The notes beneath the pieces were generated by a model. That model searched no databases. It was not told where the DNA came from and was given only the letters and a program-made list of their open reading frames with translations. Below, piece by piece: positions 6,648-14,745 of a stretch of 24,567 bases of DNA. Origin of the DNA: an uncultured Bacilli bacterium (GTDB lineage: Bacteria; Bacillota_I; Bacilli_A; RF39; UBA660); assembly GCA_934090775.1 (NCBI GenBank), contig CAKOKF010000006.1:1-24567 (forward strand), in the 5' to 3' direction. Position numbers and translations under genes: made by a program. The number at the start of each line of letters is the position of its first letter. Position 1 is the stretch's first letter.

Positions 6648-7997
6648 CTAGTCTAATAAGCCCATTTTTATCTTCAACTCTATAATTTTTATTGCTAAAC
6701 TTCTAACATATTCTTTACTTAAACTGCCATTTTTTATGTTCTCTAAAATCTCATTTATATCGCGAGTATAATTTTTAGTTACCAATATGTTATTACCAGC
6801 AAGTAATGATTTTAACCCCATATTTTCTACATCCGCAGTAGCTCCCATATTTAATGCATCAGTGATAATCATTCCAGTAAAATTTAAAGTATTTCGTAAA
6901 TAATTATGATTATTTATAGAAATAGAAGCAGGATTAATATTATCTAAAGCCTCTACTGTATTATGACTAATCATTATTGCTTCCGCCCCATTATCAATAG
7001 CCATCCTAAAAGGTAATAAATCCTGTTCTATTTCTTCTAAACTTCTAGTGTCTACCGAACTACTTTTATGCGTATCTTTATTACTACCATAACCAGGATA
7101 ATGTTTAAAAACATTAACTATACCACTTTCTTTAGAAGAATCTATTATATTAATAGCAAACTCACCAGTAAGCTCGGGACTAAGGCCAATTGAACGACTA
7201 TAAATATAATCATTCTTATCATTAGAAATATCCAAAACTGGTGCTAAGTTAATATTAAGCCCTAAAGATTTAAGTAAAGTATTTTTCTCAATGTTATCTT
7301 GCCTTATTAAATCAAAGCCACCTTGATTATATAATACTCTTGGTGATAAAAAGATACTATCTCTTAGATTTTTATTACTACTAACTCTAACAACAATACC
7401 GCCTTCTTCATCCACTGCTAATAGCAAAGGTATTTTAGCTTGACTTTGCAAATCATTAGTCATAGTAATTACTTCATCTTTTGTCTTATTCTTAAAATCA
7501 CTGCCAAATAAAATAATTCCTCCCAAATGATATTTTTCAATATCTTCTAAACTACTAGTAGAATGATGAACCATATATATTTGTCCGATCATCTCTTCTA
7601 AAGACATGGCTGCAACTATCTCTTTAGCACTTTCATAATTTTCATCATCTAGACTTTTTAAAATTAAGTCTTTCTTTATTTTCTCTACTTTTTTAATAGT
7701 AATATCTTGCTTTGCTATATTTTTATCAAGGACTCCATCATAAGTTATTTTAACATAATCATTAGGTTGATATTCACTTCTTGGCAAAATATAAATTATA
7801 CCTTTATCATCGCAAAGATACATATTATCCAAGTCCTGATAAATCACTAAACCTTCTAAGCTTAATTCTTCCTCTTCATTAAAAGTATCATAATTGTTTT
7901 TTTGATCTTTATTTTTAAATATCGTTCTATAAATAACTCCTACTATTATAAAAAATATTATTATTAAAAGTAATTTATATCTCTTTTTCAATTTCAT
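6648..7997 (-). CDS. Membrane-anchored glycoside hydrolase family 3 protein, beta-N-acetylhexosaminidase (NagZ)-like
   Basis: Residues 7-25 form an N-terminal membrane anchor with a basic start, so the enzyme should face outward. Residues about 45-105 look like a small beta-rich domain. A GH3 (beta/alpha)8 barrel follows from about 125: MIGQIYMVHH, GGIILFGSDF, LLLAVDEEGGIVVR (193-204), NINLAPVLDISN, KHYPGYG (298-304), D308-T-H310 and IITDALNMGA with the nucleophile-type Asp 380. GH3 NagZ enzymes cut GlcNAc from muropeptides; the Asp-His pair and the Asp nucleophile they use are kept. The usual KHFPGHG reads KHYPGYG. At 449 residues it lacks the second GH3 domain, like single-domain NagZ. It starts 8 bases after the stop of the upstream helical protein gene, so the two probably share a transcript. 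Role in peptidoglycan or glycan trimming is inferred. Confidence 0.85.
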   Translation of the reverse strand: MKLKKRYKLLLIIIFFIIVGVIYRTIFKNKDQKNNYDTFNEEEELSLEGLVIYQDLDNMYLCDDKGIIYILPRSEYQPNDYVKITYDGVLDKNIAKQDITIKKVEKIKKDLILKSLDDENYESAKEIVAAMSLEEMIGQIYMVHHSTSSLEDIEKYHLGGIILFGSDFKNKTKDEVITMTNDLQSQAKIPLLLAVDEEGGIVVRVSSNKNLRDSIFLSPRVLYNQGGFDLIRQDNIEKNTLLKSLGLNINLAPVLDISNDKNDYIYSRSIGLSPELTGEFAINIIDSSKESGIVNVFKHYPGYGSNKDTHKSSSVDTRSLEEIEQDLLPFRMAIDNGAEAIMISHNTVEALDNINPASISINNHNYLRNTLNFTGMIITDALNMGATADVENMGLKSLLAGNNILVTKNYTRDINEILENIKNGSLSKEYVRSLAIKIIELKIKMGLLD

Positions 7998-8005
7998 AAA
8001 ATTTC

Positions 8006-8938
8006 TTATCCTAATTTTTCTAAAACTTTCCTTTGCTCTTTAGTTAAAGAAGCCTCTAAACTATTATAACCATTTGTGGTATAAATAAACACACTATCCA
8101 ATAATAAATCTAAATAGTAATCAATACCTGCTTGAAAAAGTAAATAGTCTTTACTAGGAGCAGTACTTATAATATCAAGTAAATCCATCGCTTCTACGTT
8201 ATTAATACTGTTTGTTTTTTGAAAAGAAAATTGATAATTACTAGCATAATAATAATAAAACTTCATTAAAACTACTAATATATTTTTATAAACAATAAAA
8301 TTATTTTCTTGCAAAACCCTTAGCTTTTCTTTAGCATATTCTTTAACAATTTCTTTACTTTTATAATTTTTATAAAAGTATTTTAAATAAAGAAAAAATT
8401 CCATCGGATATTCTAAATCTATATCAATAAAACCTGCAGCTTTTTTATCAAGACTAAATTGTTTTTTTGCTATTTTTTTATCTTCCTCAAGATTTATATG
8501 TAATTTTTTTATTACTTTAGCAGTTTTTCTATCATTTAAAGCTGCTCTAAAAAGAGTATAATCATAAAATCGTGTATCACGATAATTTTCAATTATTATA
8601 TCTAATATTATTTTTAAATAATCACTTTCCCAAAAATATACATTAAATATATCTACATCATCTTCTAAATTATCATAGATATTATAAAAAGCTTCCATAT
8701 CATAATCTTCTTGTAAAATATCGCTAAATCCAGTTAATAAAAAATATTCTATTTGTAATAACTTCAAATAGTTACTAGCACTTTCGACATCTTCCAAAAA
8801 ATAATCCTTAAATTTTTCTAATATTATCTCTAATTTTTTATCATGAATTTTACTTTCCTTTAAATTACTATCTTGGACAATGATATTATCATAAATACTC
8901 ATTAAATTTTTTATTACATTTTCTAAAGTAAATTGCAT
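8006..8938 (-). CDS. Unknown soluble all-helical protein
   Basis: I do not recognise this 310-residue protein. It is rich in Leu, Ile, Tyr, Lys and Asp/Glu and appears almost wholly helical, with amphipathic stretches and no signal peptide or membrane segment. There are no cysteine, nucleotide-binding or catalytic motifs. The pattern of successive helix pairs (for example DVESASNYLKLLQIEYFLL at about 54-72) would fit a TPR-like scaffold, but no clear repeat period can be read. A perfect AAGGAG stands six bases before the ATG. It has its own probable promoter and is followed at 8 bases by the anchored GH3 protein, so a link with envelope work is possible but unproven. Confidence 0.85.
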   Translation of the reverse strand: MQFTLENVIKNLMSIYDNIIVQDSNLKESKIHDKKLEIILEKFKDYFLEDVESASNYLKLLQIEYFLLTGFSDILQEDYDMEAFYNIYDNLEDDVDIFNVYFWESDYLKIILDIIIENYRDTRFYDYTLFRAALNDRKTAKVIKKLHINLEEDKKIAKKQFSLDKKAAGFIDIDLEYPMEFFLYLKYFYKNYKSKEIVKEYAKEKLRVLQENNFIVYKNILVVLMKFYYYYASNYQFSFQKTNSINNVEAMDLLDIISTAPSKDYLLFQAGIDYYLDLLLDSVFIYTTNGYNSLEASLTKEQRKVLEKLG

Positions 8939-8982
8939 TATAAGCTCCTTAATATCACAATTAACCTTTTTCTTCTCCTTTA

Positions 8983-8988
8983 ATTATA
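8983..8988 (-). promoter_or_regulatory. Probable -10 box upstream of the helical protein gene
   Basis: The minus strand reads TAGTATAAT, giving a perfect TATAAT about 45 bases before the ATG at 8938. No good -35 is present at the usual distance. No hairpin terminator is visible after the preceding gene (stop at 9022), so read-through from it is possible. Confidence 0.45.
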
Positions 8989-9021
8989 CTAAGAAATACA
9001 GCAAAATAAAAGCTTCAATAG

Positions 9022-11121
9022 TTATTTTTCTAATTTCTTCTTTAAAATATTATCTTGATTTGCTAAAACAAACTCATCATTAAATATAGCATTACTTATA
9101 TTAATACCAGTAAAATCATAAGTACTAAAAATAACATCACAAAAATTGCCGTTACTCATATCTTTATTATGAACCGTTTGAGGATTAATTATGGCCAAAG
9201 ATGAACCTGAAAAATCGAGTCCTCTAACATCAACATCGTTAAAATCAATCATTAATAAATTATAAAATTTTAAATAATCCGTATACTTTGAAGAGATCCT
9301 CTTAACCCCATTTTCCACATAAATAAAATCATTTGGTGGCTCTAATTTATATTTGACGCTAGCATCACAAATCATTTTCTTTAAGACAGCTCTTTTTTTC
9401 TCCTCATATTCATCAATTTTTGCTTGATATTCTTGTAACATAAAAAGATATTCCTGCTGCTTTGCCACTTGATCTCTTAAATCTTTTCTATTATCTTCGG
9501 CATTATTTTTTTCTATAGTGTTAGCTATTTTTAAAAATTCATCTTTTGTTTTAATCTCACTATCATCTTTTTTTACTCGCCCTGCTAAATAAAAATTGCC
9601 TAAATCTATTACGCGATCAGTAAGATAATAAGTTATTCCATTTAAAGCAAAATAATCACTATGAAAATATATTTCATCTTTTTTACTAGCTATCCAAGTG
9701 TAACTACCATCATTTTTATCATATAAATAATAGCCCTCTTGCCAATAAAAGTTTTTCTCTATATAAAAAATAACAAAATTAATATATTGTCTTACGGGGC
9801 GATAATCCGACTTCACAATTTTTTTAGTCTTATAATCAACATAGTAATAAGTATTAGGTTTTCTTTTTAATAAGCCCTTTTTCTTTGGCATAATTTCTAG
9901 ATAGCATTTAAAATCATTATTAACTATCCCTAAAATATGATTATTAATATCAAACGTCCCTCTATAGAAAAGCATTAAGCAATCACTATTATAATATCTT
10001 TTAATTTTTTCTAAGTTTTCATCTTCCAAAAGATTACCATCAAGATCAATTCTTCCTTTTGAGGTACCAGCGATGCCATTCTCAAAAGTACCAGCCTCTA
10101 CAAATTGTAGTTTTATTATCTCCTCGCCTTGACAATCTAAATAGCCATAAAGGTTACCTTCATCACACACAAGCAATCTATCGCAATAATATTTTCCATA
10201 TATTTTATATTTTTTGCCATTAACAATTCCGACTAAATTATTATCTTCTTTTTTTAAGTGCATTTTATTGGCTACAATTAAATTAGCCATCGTTTTATCA
10301 ATTCTTATTAATTTGTCATAATTAGGTGCCATAAATTTTTTGGTTACTTGACCATTATTATCATAATAGGTTAAATTTTTATCTTCAATTAAACATTTTT
10401 CGTTATTAAATTCTACTTCTAAACCAGCCATATTGGTAGCAAGCACCCGACTAATTCCATCTTTTATCGACTTGCAAATAACGCAAATTGGTAGTTCATC
10501 ACCATTCAAAAATCGACCAATTATTTTCAAAAAATAATCATTATAGCAAATTTCGCATAGCCTATCTTCTAATCTCATTTTTTCTCTTAAAGTTTTATCG
10601 ACATTAAATCTTTTTAAAATTGTTTCTATTTCTTGAAGATTATCTTTTCGTACTCTAAGCGTTTTTTCGGTTCTAATAACCGGTGTCTTATAGACAATAT
10701 CATCAGCACTATTTCTTAAAACAATCATATTATTTCGTTCTTCTAAAGCTACATGTGGCCAATGTTTATTATCCTGTTCCTTATAAGTAAATATTAATTT
10801 ATCATTACAGTCATACAAATTATAGGTTGTACCACCCATACCAATTTGCATTAAATAGTAGCCCTTTAAACCGGATATAGGTTCAAAATGAGCAGGATAT
10901 TTTAAATAAATTGGCTCGCCACTGATACCATATATGCACTCATCCGGGGCACCCCAACGGTTAACCATGGCAAAAACATGATACAAGTCACGATAAACAA
11001 TTCGATCAACCATTTCTTTATCTAAAAAAATTTTATTTGTTTGTGGTTCATAATAATATGTCCCATCTTGTTCAATAAATAAACTTTCTAAGTATTTTTT
11101 ATACAATTCATCATCTATCAT
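9022..11121 (-). CDS. Large multidomain protein: zinc-knuckle-like CxxC pairs, WG-like repeats, coiled coil and pentapeptide-like tail
   Basis: No full-length family recognised. The 699-residue protein has no signal or membrane segment. Two CxxC pairs, C189-E-I-C192 and C213-V-I-C216, lie 20 residues apart as in a zinc ribbon. Around 295-365 the pattern G-x-V-N-G-K, then NLYGYLDCQGEEIIKLQF, then GIAGTSKGRIDLDGN matches WG-repeat proteins. Residues about 530-582 (KQQEYLFMLQEYQAKIDEYE) form a coiled coil. The C-terminus (about 625-685) shows degenerate pentapeptide repeats: DVRGLDFSGSSL, KDMSNGNFCDV and YDFTGINISNAIF. Start: ATG 11121 has GGGAG five bases before it; the upstream in-frame TTG (11133) overlaps this site and is rejected. 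WG and pentapeptide repeats usually serve binding rather than catalysis, so a scaffold or effector-like role is plausible, without support from neighbours. Confidence 0.85.
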   Translation of the reverse strand: MIDDELYKKYLESLFIEQDGTYYYEPQTNKIFLDKEMVDRIVYRDLYHVFAMVNRWGAPDECIYGISGEPIYLKYPAHFEPISGLKGYYLMQIGMGGTTYNLYDCNDKLIFTYKEQDNKHWPHVALEERNNMIVLRNSADDIVYKTPVIRTEKTLRVRKDNLQEIETILKRFNVDKTLREKMRLEDRLCEICYNDYFLKIIGRFLNGDELPICVICKSIKDGISRVLATNMAGLEVEFNNEKCLIEDKNLTYYDNNGQVTKKFMAPNYDKLIRIDKTMANLIVANKMHLKKEDNNLVGIVNGKKYKIYGKYYCDRLLVCDEGNLYGYLDCQGEEIIKLQFVEAGTFENGIAGTSKGRIDLDGNLLEDENLEKIKRYYNSDCLMLFYRGTFDINNHILGIVNNDFKCYLEIMPKKKGLLKRKPNTYYYVDYKTKKIVKSDYRPVRQYINFVIFYIEKNFYWQEGYYLYDKNDGSYTWIASKKDEIYFHSDYFALNGITYYLTDRVIDLGNFYLAGRVKKDDSEIKTKDEFLKIANTIEKNNAEDNRKDLRDQVAKQQEYLFMLQEYQAKIDEYEEKKRAVLKKMICDASVKYKLEPPNDFIYVENGVKRISSKYTDYLKFYNLLMIDFNDVDVRGLDFSGSSLAIINPQTVHNKDMSNGNFCDVIFSTYDFTGINISNAIFNDEFVLANQDNILKKKLEK

Positions 11122-11142
11122 AACTACTCCCAATGTCTATTT

Positions 11143-11148
11143 ATTATA
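11143..11148 (-). promoter_or_regulatory. Probable -10 box for the WG/pentapeptide gene
   Basis: The minus strand reads GATATAATAAAT, a perfect TATAAT 22 bases before the chosen ATG. The -35 region is weak (TTTCTA). It follows the rseP terminator, which argues that this gene starts its own transcript. Confidence 0.5.
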
Positions 11149-11226
11149 TCTTATTTTTTGTTAATTAGAAAAAATTTTAGCTTAAAAAATACTGTTTTAC
11201 CAAATTACCATCATAACTTTAACATT

Positions 11227-11260
11227 AAAAAAGATATAACTAGAATAATCCAATTATATC
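11227..11260 (-). terminator. Intrinsic terminator of the uppS-cdsA-rseP operon
   Basis: In the leftward transcript GATATAATTGG (11260-11250), loop ATTATT, CTAGTTATATC (11243-11233), then six T (11232-11227). This is an 11-bp stem with two G-T pairs. The rseP stop codon (11242-11240) lies within the 3' arm, so the hairpin is built into the end of the gene. Confidence 0.8.
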
Positions 11261-12292
11261 TTTAATTGTAATAAATATCATTAAAAGCATTAAAAGTATA
11301 AAGCCAACCGTATGGAACCAGCCCTCGATATTAGCATCTACTCTCTTACCTCTTATCTTTTCAATTAAAACAAAGACAATATGACCGCCATCAAATGCTG
11401 GGAATGGCAAGAAATTCATGAATCCTAAATTAATTGAAATATATGCTGTTAAATAAAGAATTTGAGCAAAACCTAAGGCTAAAGATTGATTAACTATATT
11501 ATACATGCCAACTGGTCCGGATAAAGAATTCATTGATAAACGGCCAGTAAATAAACCATAAATAATAGTAAACATTGATTGATAAATACTTTCAAATTTA
11601 CTAGCAGCATATTTAATCGCCTTACCAACACCATGATAGGTTTCTTGGTAAATAGTAACACCAAATACGCGTGATTTATTGCCCTTTTCGTCAGTAACTT
11701 CTTTTGGAGTAACTTTCAAATTTTCGACTGTACCATCTTCATGTTTAACCTCAATTGAATAGTATTCTTTTTTGTTATCTAAAGTTAGTAATACTTGTGC
11801 TCGGTCCCAAGTTTTGGTCTTTTTACCATCGACACTTAGAATAACATCCCCACTACGACCACCAGCTTCACTAAATGCTGAACCATCTTGAACTGTGTTA
11901 ATCTTTGGTGTTGTACTAGTTGAACCGTAAATTACACCAATTAAAAACAATAAAACAAAAGCAGTAATAAAATTCATTATAACGCCGGCGCTTAAAATCA
12001 AAATTCGTTGCCACCATGGCTTATTACACATTAATTTATTTTTAGGAATTTTATCATCATCTTCCATAACTTCACCGGCTAACTGGACATAACCACCGAT
12101 AGGCAAAGCTCTTAAAGAATATTGAATACCACTTTTCTTAGAAATATGTTTTAAAAGTAGTGGCCCCATCCCCACGGAAAATTCATAAACATGAACTCCA
12201 CATAATCTAGCCACTATAAAATGGCCAAATTCATGTAGTAAAACTAAAACCCCCAACATTAAAATTAATACAATAATACTAATTAACCACAT
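11240..12292 (-). CDS. rseP: Site-2 zinc metalloprotease RseP (RasP-like)
   Basis: Intramembrane protease that cuts transmembrane substrates such as trimmed anti-sigma factors or leftover signal peptides. The zinc site HEFGH is at 20-24 in the first membrane segment, with the third ligand in FPAFDGGHIVF (Asp 301; the family usually has LDGG). A membrane segment lies at about 97-122, a single PDZ domain spans about 128-215 (GGRSGDVILSVDGKK) and two segments lie at 278-310 and 327-346. One PDZ domain and 350 residues fit Gram-positive RasP rather than the two-PDZ E. coli form. It is last in the uppS-cdsA-rseP operon, 18 bases after cdsA. dxr, which often sits between cdsA and rseP, is missing. 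Confidence 0.95.
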   Translation of the reverse strand: MWLISIIVLILMLGVLVLLHEFGHFIVARLCGVHVYEFSVGMGPLLLKHISKKSGIQYSLRALPIGGYVQLAGEVMEDDDKIPKNKLMCNKPWWQRILILSAGVIMNFITAFVLLFLIGVIYGSTSTTPKINTVQDGSAFSEAGGRSGDVILSVDGKKTKTWDRAQVLLTLDNKKEYYSIEVKHEDGTVENLKVTPKEVTDEKGNKSRVFGVTIYQETYHGVGKAIKYAASKFESIYQSMFTIIYGLFTGRLSMNSLSGPVGMYNIVNQSLALGFAQILYLTAYISINLGFMNFLPFPAFDGGHIVFVLIEKIRGKRVDANIEGWFHTVGFILLMLLMIFITIKDIIGLF

Positions 12293-12310
12293 AAATACTC
12301 TCTTTTCTAT

Positions 12311-13096
12311 TTATAATATTGTACATAACAACGTATATAATAAAACCCCAAAGACCAAACTATCAATTCGATCTAAAATACCCCCGTGGCCTTTAATTAG
12401 ATTAGAATAATCTTTTATCTTATTTTCTCTTTTAATCTTACTAAAGAACAAATCGCCAATTTGTCCAAAGACACTTATTAGTATACTCATCAATATAATT
12501 CTTAATACACTAGTATTTCCTATTACTGCTAAATAATAAAATGTACCAATAATACTGGCGCAAACTACACCACCTAATGAACCTTCAATCGTTTTATTTG
12601 GACTTATACTCGATAACTTATGAGTACCGACATAACTACCAATAAATAAAGCAAAGACATCGGTTGCACATATCACCGTAATTACATATAATAAAATCCA
12701 TTTGTTAATACTATCTAGCATTACCATTGAATTCAAAGCCATACCTAGCAAAAATAGCAACGTAAACATAAAAAGTGACGTTTCTGTATCATATTTCTTG
12801 CTAAAAATAGTTGGAATTACCATAGCAAATAACAATAACGCAATTGTTTGATAAGATACTCCTAAATATAAGGCATACCCATCATTAACAATATAAATTA
12901 AAGCCATAAAACTTATTAAGCCTAAAATAATTATTGGTAAATTAAGCTTATCTTTTACTTTTGGTAAAGTAATAATTTCTTTATAAGCTAAAATAGCGAC
13001 CGCCCCAATTAAAATTTTAAAAGCTACTGGTCCTAGAAAAAAGCCTAGAAAAAAGATTACAGCAATGATTGCGCCACTAATAATGCGGTTTCTCAT
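12311..13096 (-). CDS. cdsA: Phosphatidate cytidylyltransferase
   Basis: Makes CDP-diacylglycerol from phosphatidate and CTP, the branch point of membrane phospholipid synthesis. The protein has 261 residues, about eight membrane segments, and the conserved C-terminal half: CATDVFALFIGSYVGTHKLS (143-162), SPNKTIEG (165-172), GQIGDLFFSKIKR (211-223) and the CDS signature KDYSNLIKGHGGILDRIDS (228-246). The metal-binding Asp residues 146, 215, 242 and 245 are all present. Its ATG shares one base with the uppS stop (TAATG), so translation is coupled to uppS. The undecaprenyl and phospholipid pathways are thus co-expressed. Confidence 0.95.
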   Translation of the reverse strand: MRNRIISGAIIAVIFFLGFFLGPVAFKILIGAVAILAYKEIITLPKVKDKLNLPIIILGLISFMALIYIVNDGYALYLGVSYQTIALLLFAMVIPTIFSKKYDTETSLFMFTLLFLLGMALNSMVMLDSINKWILLYVITVICATDVFALFIGSYVGTHKLSSISPNKTIEGSLGGVVCASIIGTFYYLAVIGNTSVLRIILMSILISVFGQIGDLFFSKIKRENKIKDYSNLIKGHGGILDRIDSLVFGVLLYTLLCTIL

Positions 13097-13803
13097 TACT
13101 TGCCACCTCCAAATCGTCTTTCTCTACCATTATATGCATCTATAGCCTTATCAAATTCTTTTTTATCAAAATCTGGCCAATAGCAATCAGGAAAATACAT
13201 TTCGGCATACGCTATTTGCCATAATAGGAAATTGCTTACTCGTACATCGCCACCGGTTCTAATCATTAAATCAACTGGTGGTAAGTCTTGATATAAATAT
13301 TTTTCAAAGACTTGAGTTGTTATATCTTCACTTGTTAAATTGCCATTCTTGATATCGTCAACAATTTTTTTTGTTGCATCAACTATTTCCGTTTGGCCCC
13401 CATAGTTAAGACAAATATTTAAAATACCACCAGTACAACTACTAGTTTCATCTCTTAAATAATCCATTGCGGCCAAAACATCCTCTTTTAATGGATTTCT
13501 TCTTCCACTAAATACTACTTTTATATTGTTTTCCTTTAATTCTTTACAAGAGTCTTTAAACTCACTAACAAATAAATTCATTAAATAATCAACTTCACTA
13601 GCTTCTCTTTTAAAGTTTTCTGTTGAAAAACAATAGACTGATAAATATTTAACTCCTTTTCTTAAAATATAATCAGCCATCTTTTTTATATTACTAAAAC
13701 CACGTCTATGGCCTTCTAATTTTGGTAATAGGTGCTTCTTTGCCCATCTTCTATTGCCATCTAAAATAATTGCCACATGCGTTGGTATTTTTACTTCTTC
13801 CAT
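13096..13803 (-). CDS. uppS: Undecaprenyl diphosphate synthase (cis-prenyltransferase)
   Basis: Extends farnesyl diphosphate with isopentenyl units in cis to the C55 carrier lipid for cell-wall synthesis; cytosolic and membrane-associated. At 235 residues it is of normal length. Motifs: HVAIILDGNRRWAKK with catalytic Asp 15, GHRRG, YLSVYCFSTENFKR, LNYGGQTEI and IRTGGDVRVSNFLLWQIAYAE (181-201). The family usually has Glu where Asp 186 stands (RTxGE). AGGAGG precedes the ATG and a near-consensus promoter lies just upstream. It is the first gene of uppS-cdsA-rseP. Confidence 0.96.
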   Translation of the reverse strand: MEEVKIPTHVAIILDGNRRWAKKHLLPKLEGHRRGFSNIKKMADYILRKGVKYLSVYCFSTENFKREASEVDYLMNLFVSEFKDSCKELKENNIKVVFSGRRNPLKEDVLAAMDYLRDETSSCTGGILNICLNYGGQTEIVDATKKIVDDIKNGNLTSEDITTQVFEKYLYQDLPPVDLMIRTGGDVRVSNFLLWQIAYAEMYFPDCYWPDFDKKEFDKAIDAYNGRERRFGGGK

Positions 13804-13820
13804 TTTTCCTCCTAATATTA

Positions 13821-13849
13821 ATTATATACTGCTTAAAACAGATAGTCAA
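13821..13849 (-). promoter_or_regulatory. Promoter of the uppS-cdsA-rseP operon
   Basis: Minus strand TTGACT (13849-13844), a 17-base spacer, then TATAAT (13826-13821). The initiation site would fall near 13814, next to the AGGAGG ribosome binding site, giving a very short leader of about ten bases. Confidence 0.85.
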
Positions 13850-13854
13850 AACTT

Positions 13855-13883
13855 ATATGCGATATTTTTTTATTTTCGCATAT
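13855..13883. terminator. Inverted repeat at the dnaI stop, possible weak terminator
   Basis: ATATGCGA (13855-13862) and TCGCATAT (13876-13883) form a perfect 8-bp inverted repeat around a 13-base A/T loop that contains the dnaI stop. Leftward it is followed only by AAGTTTTG, so termination would be weak. It ends six bases before the -35 of the uppS promoter, so a role as a protein site is also possible. Confidence 0.4.
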
Positions 13884-14745
13884 TTGCTCCTAACATTTCC
13901 ATATCTTCCGTTAGTTGTTTAATTCTTTCGATAATACGATTAGCTTTTACTTTATCAGTTCCTTTGTTCGCTAAATGTTCTTCTAATTCACTAATTGTAA
14001 AATTAGAAGTGAAAAAAGTCGTCTTATGTTCATTCATTCGAGCTTGTAAGATTGTCCCTAAAATTTCATCGCGACCCCAATCCGTTACTTTTTCAGCACC
14101 AATATCATCAATTAATAATAAATCAACATGACATAATTCATCCATTATATCGTTCATCGCCTCAAAATCGCCTTTGATAGTTCTTAATAAATCAGGTAAA
14201 TAAACAATCTTCGTTCTAAAACCACGTTTTTTCATTTCATTAAAACAAGCACTTAAAATATAAGTTTTCCCACAGCCAAAATTGCCATGTAAATAAAGTC
14301 CTTTAATATTTTTCCCATAATCATATTCCTTGATAAAATTGGTAACCCATTTTATTAATTTATAACGATTTTTATCACTAGTATCAATGGTCTTCAAAGA
14401 AGAATTTTCTAGTTCTTTAGTCGCACTAACACTTGCCTTTATTTTCTTAAACTCTTGTAATTTAAAATAACAAGCTTCCGTTGAAAACATCAAATGGTTA
14501 TTATACTTTTGAGGATAATTAGTATAACCTCTTATCTTATTTTTACATTCATATAAGCCATGACAATTCTTGCAATTGTTTTCTTCTTGTAAATATTCTT
14601 CTAATTTTGATGTATAATTCATTGCTTCTTTATCGGTTAATTCTAAACTAGCTACTAATTTTCGAAACTCTAAATTTTTACAAGCTCTAATGTAATTATC
14701 TTTAAGACTATTTTCAATTAATTTGGTCTTATTTACTACTGCCAT
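13870..14745 (-). CDS. dnaI: Primosomal protein DnaI, replicative helicase loader
   Basis: AAA+ ATPase that loads the replicative helicase with Bacillus-type DnaB. The N-terminal half has the helicase-binding zinc region with Cys 58, Cys 61, His 62 and Cys 67 (CKNCHGLYEC) and Cys 92. The C-terminal half has Walker A GNFGCGKT (154-161), Walker B LLLIDDIG (209-216), a sensor-1-like TFFTSNF (243-249), and arginine residues at 270 and 274 suited to the finger. The length of 291 residues fits the family (about 310 in B. subtilis). It overlaps the end of dnaB by 17 bases with AAAGGA eight bases before its ATG, so the two are coupled. Confidence 0.93.
   Translation of the reverse strand: MAVVNKTKLIENSLKDNYIRACKNLEFRKLVASLELTDKEAMNYTSKLEEYLQEENNCKNCHGLYECKNKIRGYTNYPQKYNNHLMFSTEACYFKLQEFKKIKASVSATKELENSSLKTIDTSDKNRYKLIKWVTNFIKEYDYGKNIKGLYLHGNFGCGKTYILSACFNEMKKRGFRTKIVYLPDLLRTIKGDFEAMNDIMDELCHVDLLLIDDIGAEKVTDWGRDEILGTILQARMNEHKTTFFTSNFTISELEEHLANKGTDKVKANRIIERIKQLTEDMEMLGANMRK

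Noticed and set aside
13754..14131. Plus-strand open frame across the uppS/dnaI boundary
   Set aside because: It would run through the uppS promoter and the DnaI ATPase motifs in antisense and has no start signals.
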